A stretch of DNA of 64,000 bases, from the NCBI GenBank assembly GCA_009667805.1, contig CM019064.1, forward strand, positions 271,603,662 to 271,667,661. Reading direction: 5' to 3'. The stretch's first letter is position 1. Every line of letters begins with the position of its first letter. A program made the translations under genes and the position numbers. Origin of the DNA: Leptobrachium leishanense (Eukaryota; Chordata; Amphibia; Anura; Megophryidae). Below, one piece after another: positions 1-9,556 of the stretch. The notes below the pieces were generated by a model. That model saw only the letters and a program-made list of their open reading frames with translations, ran no database searches and was not told where the DNA came from.

Positions 1-46
1 AGGTCACCGAATGTGCATTGACTTTGATTCTCTCTGAATAACCTTG
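1..46 (+). mobile_element. CAGGGTTAT-family MITE, 3' end
   Basis: The window opens inside an element whose last bases (CTCTCTGAATAACCTTG) match the right terminus of the ~0.9-kb family described at 45757-46643. The 5' part lies outside the window. Confidence 0.6.
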
Positions 47-824
47 TATGAAATAAAAAGTTAAGATATATTATAGATACTTTTAAAATTCCTTCTTTTA
101 ATACAAATTCTCAAGGTTTGTATGTTTGTAAATAAATTCTACCAATAGGTATCTCAACTAATCAGACTTTTAGCCAGGCGTCTAGGTGTAAAAATAAAAA
201 CATGTGTGTGAAATATCCAAGATTTCTGTTCCCCAATTAACTATTAACATGTTGCACTTAACCCACCTCCTACACTAAAAATTGATATCAATGTTTATAT
301 ATAAAGATACAATGATTTTTAGGAAGTTCTGTTAATGTAATAAATAGTATATATTTCTGGTGACTACTTAAGGAAACATATGATAGAAACCTACAGTGAG
401 TGGACCAAAAGGAAACTCCGTTCTCCCAGGTAAAAATAGTGAGGGAACTTCTTTCTCAACCATTCCTGCTTTTAACCCCTTCACTACAAGAATAATTTTT
501 GATTTTGAAGAACGTTATAAGCACTAAATCTAACCCTTGAAACATACTGTTTTAAATCACAATTGTGAATTTCCCAGTGGAGAAATATGATTCTCATTTA
601 GACCTCTCTCTTGTCACCAGGCATGACTGGAAAGGAACTGGCAGTAGAATCTCACATCTCTTGAAGAAAATGGCAACAAACTTTATCACTGCATTATAAC
701 AGCTGGGGTGGAAAGCTCCGGGGACTTTGACTACTATACAGGGATAAGATTTAGGGGGTTATAATTGCTGTAAAGTCTTGTACAATACAGATACAAGGTG
801 TTACTATAATTTCCAAAAAAAAAT
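47..824. other. AT-rich spacer, no feature seen
   Basis: I see no supported gene, RNA or clear repeat. The stretch is AT-rich unique-looking sequence on both strands. Confidence 0.5.
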
Positions 825-1182
825 AATAAAGAGACTTTTTGGTGAAGATAAAAAGAACAAACGGCTTAATAGATATAAAACGGGAATATTTTTAACATTG
901 AAACCTATGTGATTTGGCTGATTAAACCTGTCGAATGAAACCACCGAACATCAGGGCATTTCACTGACATTTTTCTGCTGTTCGATGTTCTCTGAATAGA
1001 TTAACCATTGCGTCTCTATGGAGATTTCACTGCTGCCGAACAGCACTGTATTATGCTGGCAATTCGGAAAAATTTGGCAAGCTGCCTGCTTTCTGAATAG
1101 CCGAATGGCCACAAAATGTCACAGGGAAATTCACTGTTTGGTGCAATTTCGGGGCCAGATCGGCTCTCTCTGAATAACCCTG
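825..1182 (+). mobile_element. CAGGGTTAT-family MITE, 5'-truncated copy
   Basis: Begins in the shared core (AAAGAGACTTTTTGGTG, then ...CGGGAATATTTTTAACATTG) and runs through the family's right half to the terminus CTCTCTGAATAACCCTG at 1182. The left half is missing. It aligns by eye with the right halves of 22196-23040 and 45757-46643. No coding capacity. Confidence 0.7.
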
Positions 1183-1699
1183 TAAATTAAACGGTTTAGG
1201 ACAAAAAGAAGGAAAGAAGGTTCCTAAAGGACCACACCCAAGGCGTTTGTACAAGAGAAAAAAAATCTTACGTTTCTCTATCTTACAGGGGTACTATCTT
1301 AGGTAGACTTCCTACATGGAGGTGCAAATCCTTGCATATATTTCATCAACCTCGAAGAGATAAAAAGCATACAAGGCGATAGTGCAGATCAGTAAATACA
1401 TAAATATAGGCAAAAATGCTGAGTTATATATAACTCACACTCTTTGAGAGCTACCCAGCTCTACTGGTTTCACGGTACAGATTGTTAGGGGCCAATCCGT
1501 CGGCCACACTTCCTCCCCCAAATTGGTTTCTTTAGTACCTCAATGGATAAACCTCTTACTCAACTGAAGCAATCTGTAGCTAATCCTGTGTTCTTCTAAG
1601 CGCCATTCAGCAATATATTTCTGTTTTATTAACCTTGTAAATTAGTTTAATGGCATTTAATTATTTGATTGTTATCAAGTTGGGTTTAACTTTCAGGCT
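1183..1699. other. Spacer, no feature seen
   Basis: AT-rich sequence with no supported gene or repeat boundary. Confidence 0.45.
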
Positions 1700-1707
1700 C
1701 TCAACAG

Positions 1708-1889
1708 CAGTGCTTCCCAAACCTGTCCTCTCGACCCTCAACCAGGCCAGATTTTGCAGATCACCTTGGGGAAATGCAGACTGAATCCTGCAATCACTGA
1801 GCAGCAAATCATATCACCTGTGCTGTGCTTCAGATATCTGGAAAACCTGACCTGTTAGCGTGTCTTGAGGACAGGTTTGGGAAACACTG
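1708..1889. mobile_element. Short hAT MITE (CAGTGCTTCCCAAACC termini)
   Basis: Inverted ends CAGTGCTTCCCAAACCTGTC (left) and the complement of GACAGGTTTGGGAAACACTG (right) bound 182 bp. Flanking octamers CTCAACAG (1700-1707) and CTCTACAG (1890-1897) differ at one base, as expected for an aged 8-bp hAT target duplication. CAGTG-TTCCC termini are typical of Charlie-like hAT elements. Non-coding. Confidence 0.85.
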
Positions 1890-2167
1890 CTCTACAGCAA
1901 AACAAATTGATAGGATTGGGATCTCCCAGGGAAGAACAGTAACTCTGCATTAACATGTGTGTAAGTAAGGGGTCAAGTCCTAAAAAAGAAGTATGTGAAC
2001 TCACCAAGACTTCTGTCCAACAATTTCCACTTATCATCAAACACTTATCACAAACAGAATAAAATCTGGTATATTTATGTATATATGTTGATTTTAGAAA
2101 AAAAAAATCGTAAGTCCTACATTTATTGTGACAACAGGGAAAAATATGATTGTGTATACAAGTTTTA

Positions 2168-2670
2168 GGGCAGTATTACAAAGTTGGTGCTAACTTAACC
2201 AGAGCTGTTGTAAACTTACCAGAGCCATTATAGGGCTACATTACACTCTGGGTGCTAACATTAGCTCTCACCTGAGTGAGCATTAACATTAGCCCAGGTA
2301 GCCACTGCATATTACAGTCCAAACGCTAACGGGTTAAGAAACCCGTTTGCATTTGGTATCTTGTGCTTTTCAGCGCAAGGTTACTGTACTTTGCGCTCCC
2401 TATAGTTAACATGGGAAGTGCAAAGTGTTAATCAGCTTGAGGATTACAAAGTCCTAATGCTGATTACCGTCCGGCTGCGGTTAGCAAAATGTTGACCACA
2501 GCCTGGACTTGGTGCTAACGGATTCCGCTGTGCAGAAGTAACAGCAAAACCCCCCCAAAAAATCCAGATACTCACTTCATATCCCGTGTGAGGTCCACAG
2601 CTCCGTCCGCCTCCTACCTCCTACCTCCAGCGGCAGCAGTGAGGACTGAGGGAAAAGGCCATGCTCAGGC
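2168..2670 (+). mobile_element. GGGC-terminal MITE, partial copy
   Basis: Starts GGGCAGTATTACAAAG, followed by sequence shared with the short palindromic element at 42464-42596. From about 2255 to 2665 it is collinear with 35320-35745 (shared blocks such as GGATTACAAAGTCCTAATGC and GCTAACGGGTTAA). The right terminus is not recognisable. Non-coding; superfamily not assigned. Confidence 0.65.
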
Positions 2671-2674
2671 CTTT

Positions 2675-2760
2675 CGAATGATACCAAACATGACCCCCCT
2701 AGCTGCCACCATTTGGGAGATATGGGGGTTCAAAGGAACCCCCTATCTTTACATGGGGAT
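2675..2760 (+). repeat. Decayed relative of the 44.2-kb hairpin element
   Basis: CTAGCTGCCACC, a GGAGATATGGGGGTT arm and a GAACCCCCTATCT arm match the palindrome at 44167-44249 in order. The stem is imperfect here. Confidence 0.5.
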
Positions 2761-2984
2761 TTCCTTGGGATTTCCCTGGCTAACTGACATCTTCGCACTT
2801 GCCGAGGGGGGACCCAGAGGTGGAGCCGCCATCCAAGATGGCGGCCCCCACCAGATCTAGGCCTCGATCTGTCACCGAATCACTGGCGTCGCTAGGTGGG
2901 GGCAGGTGGTGCGGCCCGCACCGGGTGACACCACCCCCTAGGGTGACACCCTAAACAAAATATATATATATATATTTTTTTTTT

Positions 2985-3056
2985 ACTCAAAACTATTTTA
3001 CCAGGAAGGATACATTGAGAATTCTCTCATTTTCAAGTATGTCCTGGGTAGGCAAG
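2985..3056 (-). mobile_element. L2-type LINE 3' end fragment
   Basis: TATTTTACCAGGAAGGATAC through AAGTATGTCCTGGGT is the reverse complement of the 3' tail of the L2-like element at 53.2-55.3 kb. Short 5'-truncated tail only. Confidence 0.75.
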
Positions 3057-3354
3057 GCCTAGGCTGGCACTTTCCAGGGGGCAGCAAAAAAACCACCACT
3101 AAAGGAGATATTCACAGAGCACCGAAATGACACAGACATTTCAGTGTTCTGTTGTTCCCCGCACTTCAGGGAATCAATTTTCCCTGGTGAGTTCACTGCA
3201 GGGTCCCTGAAGTGCAGGGAATCAGCCACCGAATGCCACCATGAACCCATCCCCTGCTGTTTTAAAAAAAACTACTGAACGAAAATGTCTGGAATTAACA
3301 TATAAGATCCTATGAATGATAATAAAAAGGGCTGTTACAGTAAAAAAACGCTAT

Positions 3355-3910
3355 TAGAAAGAAAAAACATTTAATTTTCTCGTTTCGTTCGTAATTCGAC
3401 AATTTTCATTTCGGATCGTTTCGGACGATTTCCATTTTGGTTCGTTTCGTTTTGGCTCGTTTTTCGTATCGACTTTTTTTCGTGAAATCAGAAATTTTTG
3501 TGTTTTCGGATCGGCTCGTTTTTCGTATCGACTTTTTTTCATGATTTTGGACATTTTCATGTATTCGGTGTGGGAAATGTTTTGCCCCATAGACTGCAAT
3601 GTTAAAAATATTCCAGGTTTAATTCAATATCTAATAAACCGTTTATTATTATATTCTGTAGTAATGAGTCTCTTTATTTTTAGATTTTTTTAGGATCTTT
3701 TAAGCATTTTTTGAAAATTACCGAAGTGGAACCGAAATTATGAATTGAACGAAAATGATTTCCGATTCCGAATTTTTTTCGTTTCGGATCGGAAATCGTT
3801 TAGTTTCAGACGTTTTTGGATCCGATCTGGAAAATCGGCTGAATCCGAATCACCGAATCGGGCCGATTCGTGAAAAAAACGAATCGGTCTGAAACGAATC
3901 GCACATCCCT
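3355..3910. mobile_element. hAT-type element right half (CGCACATCCCTA terminus)
   Basis: The right end GAATCGCACATCCCTA, read inward as TAGGGATGTGCGATTC, is a hAT-style terminus. The left terminus was apparently lost with part of the host MITE, so no target duplication is visible. The interior contains the shared core module in reverse orientation (about 3580-3730: ATTCAATATCTAATAAACCG and flanks) among GA/TC-rich CGTTTCG-like repeats. Confidence 0.6.
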
Positions 3911-3999
3911 AAAAGAGACTTTTTACTACAGATTAATAGAATAAACGTTTTATTAGATATTGGGTAAACACGGGAATATTTTTAACATTGAAACCTATG

Positions 4000-4130
4000 C
4001 AGGATTATTCAGAGAAGGGTGAAAACCTTGAGAATGACTGTAGAATTGAAAATTCTAGGGCAAAATATGGTCTAGATTGTTCATTCTCCTGGCAATTCTC
4101 AAGGTTTTCACCTCTCTCTGAATAGCCCTG
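4000..4130. mobile_element. 131-bp palindromic MITE
   Basis: CAGGATTATTCAGAGA... and ...TCTCTGAATAGCCCTG are inverted ends; inner arms GAAAACCTTGAGAAT and ATTCTCAAGGTTTTC also pair. It splits the host MITE between two segments that are contiguous in the 825-1182 copy. Its termini resemble those of the ~0.9-kb family, so it may be a minimal derivative. Confidence 0.75.
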
Positions 4131-4486
4131 ATGGTGTTCGCCATCTAATGAAACCACTGAACATCAGGACATTTCTCTGCTGTTCGATGTCTCTGAACAG
4201 ATTTACCATTACTTCTCTATGGGGACTTTCACTGCCGTCGAGCAGGCACCGTACTTGCTGGCAGTTCACCAAAATTTGTGTGTGAATATATGAGAGAGCT
4301 GCACAGCAATAAACCTCACAGTAATGTGCGCCGTGTATTATGAGCATTCAGTATTATATGGGAGTACTGATTTATGAGTAAGAGTAGTTTAAAAAAATAA
4401 AAATAAACGTAAAACTCGGGGGTGGGGTGACACCATGAGTTACCGCACCAGATGACACCAACCCTAGTGACGCCACTGCGCCGAAT

Positions 4487-4932
4487 TGCACCAGATCGCG
4501 GTCCGCCGTTTAAGGGCTTAAAGTCAGGAACCGCTTTGAAGGGCAGAAACTGCATACAGCAGGGGACAATGAGGATGTTCCGCACACGTCCTCCGCAGGG
4601 AAGGGGTTAAAAATTAGCAAATTAACATGAATTAAATTTTTTAACTATTTCGGAATAACAATTGCTGTGCAAAACTTCTATTTTACCCTAGACTTAATTG
4701 TTAACTTCACATCCCATGTTTCAAATAAATGTTATTATAGCAAAAATTGCTTGGTAGTGAAGGGGTTTAGAATGAAAATACAAAAGCATTTACTAGCAAG
4801 AATAAGCTAGCACAGCTTTAGAATGATTTAGTTACAATGGTGGACATCAAACTCCATAACAGCACCCGATGTGAAGCAGATGCAAATTAAACATTATGTA
4901 TAGAGGAATTATAAATTGTACAGTTGTGCCAA
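4487..4932. other. Spacer, no gene seen
   Basis: Probably the continuation of whatever older repeat was split by the hAT at 2881-4478, then AT-rich unique sequence. No coding evidence. Confidence 0.4.
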
Positions 4933-6625
4933 TCTATATATATAAACGCGAAAGTCCTGACTGACTCATCAACGCCCAGCTGAAATATTTTAACCTAGGA
5001 ACGTGACATTTTGAAGGTGCACTGTTTTTATGATGTAGGCATCCACTAAGGAAGGATTTTTGGAAACTCCGCCCCTAAGGGGGTGAAAAAGGGGGTTGAA
5101 TATTTTAAACAGGATACCTACAGGTATAGCTCAAAAACAGAAGATGCTACAGATGTGAAAATCGGTATTTAGATTCGTCTTGAAAAATAAAAAACACGTA
5201 TTTTACCGTTTTTCAAAAATCCAAGTGGGGGGGGCGATAAAAGGGGGTTGAATATTTTAAATATTTTAAACAGGATACCTGTATCTCTAAAACAGAACAT
5301 GTTACAGGCCTGAAAATTGGTATTTAGATTCGTCTTGAAAAATAAAACAACACGTATTTTACCATGTTCTGAAAATTCCTTGGGGGGACAAAAAGGGGGG
5401 TTGAATACTTTTATCAGTTTACCTATATTTCAAAAACCGAAGATGTTACGGGTGTGAAATTTGGTATTTACAATCTTCGTGATAAAAAACAAACATGTGT
5501 TTTGCCATTTTCTACACATCCAATTAAGAGGGGTGGGGGTAAGGGGTCTGAATACTATTATCAGTATACCTATATTTCAAAAACCAAAAATGTTACAGAC
5601 GTGAAATTCGGTATTTACAATGTTCTTGAAAAATAAAAAACAGGTGTTTTGCCATTTTCCAAGAAACCCAAGTGGGGGATGAAAAAAGGGGTGTGTGAAT
5701 ACTTTTAAACAGGATACCTATATCTCTAAAACAGAAGATGTTATATACGTGAAAATTGGTATTTAGATTCGTCTTCAGAAACAAAAAAACACCTATTTTA
5801 CCATTTTCCAAAAATTCAGTGGGAGGGGGGCAAAGAGGGGGGGTTGAATACTTTTATCAGTATACCTATATTTCAAAAAACGAAGATGTTACGGGTGTGA
5901 AATTTGGTATTTACAATCTTCGTGAAAAACCCCAAACATGTGTTTTGCCATTTTCCACAAATCCAAATAAGGGGGGGGGGGGTTGAGGGAAAGGGGTCTG
6001 AATACTTTTATCAGTATACCTATATTTCAAAAAGCAAAGATGTTACAGACGTGAAATTTGGTATTTACAATCATCTTGAAAAATAAACAGGTGTTTGTAA
6101 ACAGGGGGATGTAAAAAGGGGGGGTGTATACATTTAAACAGGATACTTATATCTCAAAAACAGTAGATGTTACAAACGTGACAATTGGTATTTAGAACAT
6201 GCATTTTACCATTTTCCAAAAATCCAGTTAAGGGGGTCGGGGAAAGGGGTGTGAATACTTATCAGTATATCTATATTTCAAAAACCAAGATGTTACAGGT
6301 GTGAAGTTTGGTAATTACAATCTTCGTGCAAACAAAAACCCCATGTTTTACCATTTTCCGAAAATCCAGTTAAGGGGGTGGGAGAAAGGGATGTGAATAC
6401 TTTTATCAGTATACCTATATTTCAAAAACCAAAGATGTTACAGGTGTGAAATTTGGCACTTACATTCTTCTTGAAAAATAAAAAAAACACGTGTTTTACA
6501 ATTTTCCAAAAATCCCAAGTTTGGGGGCGAAGGGGGGTTCTACCAGAAAAACCTCATGTTTCTTTTAAAAAACTATTTTAAAAAATCCTAAAATCCACGC
6601 GAGCGAAGCCCCGGGCAAAAGCTAG
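4933..6625 (+). mobile_element. Non-autonomous Helitron
   Basis: Starts TCTATATATATAAACGCG and ends GGGCAAAAGCTAG, preceded by A and followed by T. This fits Helitron rules (5' TC, 3' CTRR, insertion between A and T, no target duplication or inverted ends). The GCGAGCGAAGCCCCGGGC stretch before the end is in the right place for the terminal hairpin but pairs poorly. No Rep/helicase ORF is present, so movement would need an autonomous relative. Most of the length is a tandem array (5100-6540). Short ORFs here are by-products of the array. Confidence 0.8.
5100..6540 (+). repeat. ~147-bp tandem array inside the Helitron
   Basis: About ten units, anchored by GATGTTAC-like sites near 5143, 5299, 5442, 5589, 5737, 5884, 6039, 6166, 6286 and 6432. 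Each unit has a GTGAAATTTGGTATTTACA-like block, a TTTTACCATTTTCC block, a G-run of 4-12 and an ATACTTTTATCAGTATACC-like block. Spacing is about 120-156 bp; divergence between units is moderate and adjacent units alternate between two flavours. Confidence 0.85.
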
Positions 6626-7828
6626 TATGGAATAAATCTTTACAAATGTGATACAGCTTTGGATACACTAATTATAATGAATTTGTTTTTCTGAAACTGC
6701 AAAACTATAAAGAAGTGATAAACAGTTAACATTTTGGATAAACAAATTCTATAAAATTAATATACACATGTATCTGTGCAGCTAAAGAGGGATGTAAGAG
6801 ATAATTTTAACTGCTATGAATGTCTATATATTGTCTTTCCATGGGAACTATTCTTCTTACAGACTAAACAAGTGATAATTAAGATTAGAGTAAATGTAAA
6901 TTACAGGTTCACATGAGAAGGGAGTATTTGCAGCAAATTGCAGGGTTGATGTTGGCTGCATAGTCTGTGGATGCCACATTGGGGAGAATTCATCGGTTTG
7001 AATGTCTTAAAGCATACAAATCTGGAAACGGTTGATGCAAACAAAAAAAAATCAGTTTCTGAGAATCTCCAAGATTAAATCCAATTCATAGAGGGCAATT
7101 TGTGGAAATATATGATTAGTTTTAATTTAGGAAGAATCCCCTTTTGTCATGTTAGAAAATTATTAACTTGATTGGTAAAAGTATTTTCTATGTATATTTA
7201 CTTTTTTTAAACCTTGCATGCACTGTTAAAATTGCTTTATGCCAGTGGAAGAACATTTTAACAGACAAGTTGATAGATAAGAATCTCTATCCGAACTCTA
7301 CGCATAGGCAATCTACCCTTTAAGGGGAACATCTATGCCACTGTTTCCTGGGTTCCGTCGACTCTGTCCACCTTGGCTTTCGCTGATTGGCTTGGCTGAT
7401 ATCGGGGAGCAAGAACTGACACACACCGACACACAGAATTAGGTTATCATCTCTATGTGCGCTTGAAGCTGGCACATAATTGTTTCTATCTGAGAGGGAG
7501 GGGTCATTACGTAAGGGGCCCCAGGACTATCGTTTGTCTATCTGTAACCATGTCACAAGTTCCGATCGTTCTGTATAGTGGGAATGAACATCTCCAGAAC
7601 ATTATACCAGTATTACGGAACATTCTGATACAATGATATTAAAAAAACACTTTAATAGTAAGGCAACAATTTTAACTCTTAGCTACTTCTCCTTACACAA
7701 GTATTCTGCAAGTGAATTCAATTAATAAAAAATATGGTAGAAATATGTTTATTTGTGCTGTAATGTAAAATACTATTTATGGAGAAATTATTGTTTACAC
7801 ACTATGGGCTATGTTATGGTAGATTCAC
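6626..7828. other. Spacer, no gene seen
   Basis: AT-rich until about 7280, then a GC-richer patch (7280-7570) without an ORF, splice pattern or repeat boundary that I can support. Confidence 0.4.
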
Positions 7829-7831
7829 TTA

Positions 7832-8134
7832 GGCTGGGTTCACACCTGGGTGTAGCGCTGCGTCGCGCAATGCGCGCGTTCGCGCATACAAAAAAAACGC
7901 ACGAACGCGCGTTGCAGCGCGTTCGCGGCTATTATATGGCCGCGAACGCGCTGCTGTATGCCCGAAAAGAAGCTCCCGAACTTCTTTTTGCGTTGGCCAT
8001 TTTAATGCGCGTTCCTGCGCGCTGTAAAACGCTTAGGTCTGAATGGGTCCCATAGCAAAGCATGGGATTTCCCCGTTCCTGCGTTTTAAAGCGTGCACGA
8101 ACGCGCGTTAAAACGCCCAGGTGTGAACCCAGCC
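7832..8134. mobile_element. PIF/Harbinger-type MITE, CpG-rich
   Basis: Inverted ends GGCTGGGTTCACACCTGGG and CCCAGGTGTGAACCCAGCC, flanked by TTA on both sides (7829-7831, 8135-8137), bound 303 bp. TTA/TWA duplications with GGG-containing termini are diagnostic of PIF/Harbinger. The interior is rich in GCGCGTTCGCG-like CpG clusters and contains CGCGAACGCG-type inverted repeats. Non-coding. Confidence 0.9.
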
Positions 8135-8137
8135 TTA

Positions 8138-9411
8138 GACTATAAACGGCACAAACTGTTAAGTTTTAGTGGCTCAGTGGATTCAGACAACACCACTTCT
8201 GTTATCCTCTACTGTAACCTAGGACACCACAGAGACCTGATCAAGACCCATGCAAGATTGTGTAAATGGATTGTTGTGGGAACGTGCTGTTTTAGGAGAA
8301 CATTGGAGATCTGTTTTATTCTCCATTATATATGGAGAGGAGGAGGTGGATAGTGCAGTCCTATCCTATACGAGATGAAAGCTGAGCTTATTTTTTTGTA
8401 TATTGTGCTTGAGTGTTGTGTTGAGTACTGTGAGGCAGAGCAGGGGGGAAGCAGTGGCGGGCATGCGAGGCAAGGATGAGTGCGGGGAGGGGGAGTCAAA
8501 AGAATTTCCACTAATCAGCTCAATCATATGATCGGTGCGTCTTTTGCGATGTTACGCAGCGATTTTTATTGCTTACTATTGTTTGTGGAAGTTCAATATT
8601 TTCATCTCTCAATGCTCAGCTACATGGCCTGATGCCAATTGATTGCAGGCGACGAAAAATAAATGTCTCTGAGCGTGTGATGCCATGTAACGCCGCTTCT
8701 CCACACGCTGTGCATCACGCTCAGTGTGTCACAGTCTTTAAAGCGTGTGAGTATTTACACTGACATCACAGTATACATGTTTCTAGACCGCACATAATTA
8801 GTGTAAAAATGTTGGTTTTGTGTATGATGTTTTTATTCATATGCTGACACCATTGTGTAGCCAAATGATACACAGTAACAATGCATATTAGCCCAACATT
8901 GACCTTTCCCATGTGAGAGCATTTTTAGACGTTTGCATATACCTCTTAAATTCTTGTCAATACTCATTATGTGACTCAATTCTTTTATATCTAAACTTGC
9001 ATTCTGTATCATCAGTCTGCTATTTCCTACGACTGCCTTGTTTATATTTGTCCTATGACTTATCCAATAATCATCAGCATAAGAGATAGGATTATTGTAA
9101 GAACCGTTAAACTCACATGCTTCAATCACCCTTATTGAGTGTATGTTAAGTCTATCCGTGTTCTATTGAAATCAAATGCTTACCTATTATTATTTTTTAT
9201 ATATAAGTATTTATTTTATGAAAAACTGTCCGTAGGACCCTAGCATGTCAGACTTTCTTAATTCAGCTATGGCATGGATGTCAGTTTATCCATTATAAGT
9301 AAAAATTCAAGCCCTGCAAAGGGTCCCTTTCATTTGTTATCTATAATACTGATATTTGTTAGCACTCTTAACTCAATGCTGCAGTTATCAGTCTGTAAAT
9401 TATTATTGTCA
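8138..9411. other. Spacer with possible old MITE remnant
   Basis: No gene seen. CACGCTCAGTGTGTCACAG near 8718 recurs as CACGCTCAGTGTGTCTCAG near 11030, so a degraded dispersed repeat is likely at about 8530-8765. The remainder is AT-rich. Confidence 0.35.
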
Positions 9412-9540
9412 TCATTTATATAGCGCCAACCGTTTCCGCAGCGCTTTACAATAACCAAAGGGAACGAGATACAGATAAACGGACATATGATGGAAACAAG
9501 AGGTGTAGAGGGCCCTGCTCATAGGAGCTTACATGGGATT
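9412..9540 (+). repeat. Dispersed repeat with AGCGCTTTACAA motif
   Basis: TTTATATAGCGCCAACCG, GCAGCGCTTTACAATA and GAGGGCCCTGCTC match a dispersed repeat I recognise from frog genomes. Related fragments occur at 52385-52470 and 55970-56105. Class not determined. Confidence 0.5.
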
Positions 9541-9556
9541 CCTTTTATATCAACAG

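Larger units (their letters stand above)
3103..4275 (+). mobile_element. CAGGGTTAT-family MITE copy, interrupted twice
   Basis: Left part (to ~3354) matches the left half of 22196-23040, including AACTACTGAACGAAAATGTC and GAATGATAATAAAAAGG. The core resumes at 3911 (AGAGACTTTTTACTACAG) and the right half continues after 4130. Interruptions are the hAT fragment at 3355-3910 and the MITE at 4000-4130. The extreme right terminus is missing. Confidence 0.7.
2881..4478. mobile_element. hAT element (CACTGGCGTC termini) hosting a nest of insertions
   Basis: Left end CACTGGCGTCGCTAGG and right end CCTAGTGACGCCACTG are inverted. Flanks CACCGAAT (2873-2880) and CGCCGAAT (4479-4486) match at 7 of 8 bases, a typical aged hAT duplication. 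Subterminal sequence is also mirrored (GGGTGACACC near both ends). Almost all the interior is younger material: an L2 tail, a CAGGGTTAT-family MITE, a second hAT fragment and a 131-bp MITE. No ORF belonging to this element survives. Confidence 0.8.

Noticed and set aside
5454..6086. Repeated ORFs with peptides like KFGIYNL and YQYTYISK, suggesting a repetitive protein
   Set aside because: They are translations of the ~147-bp Helitron array; frames break at each G-run and no start or domain is conserved.
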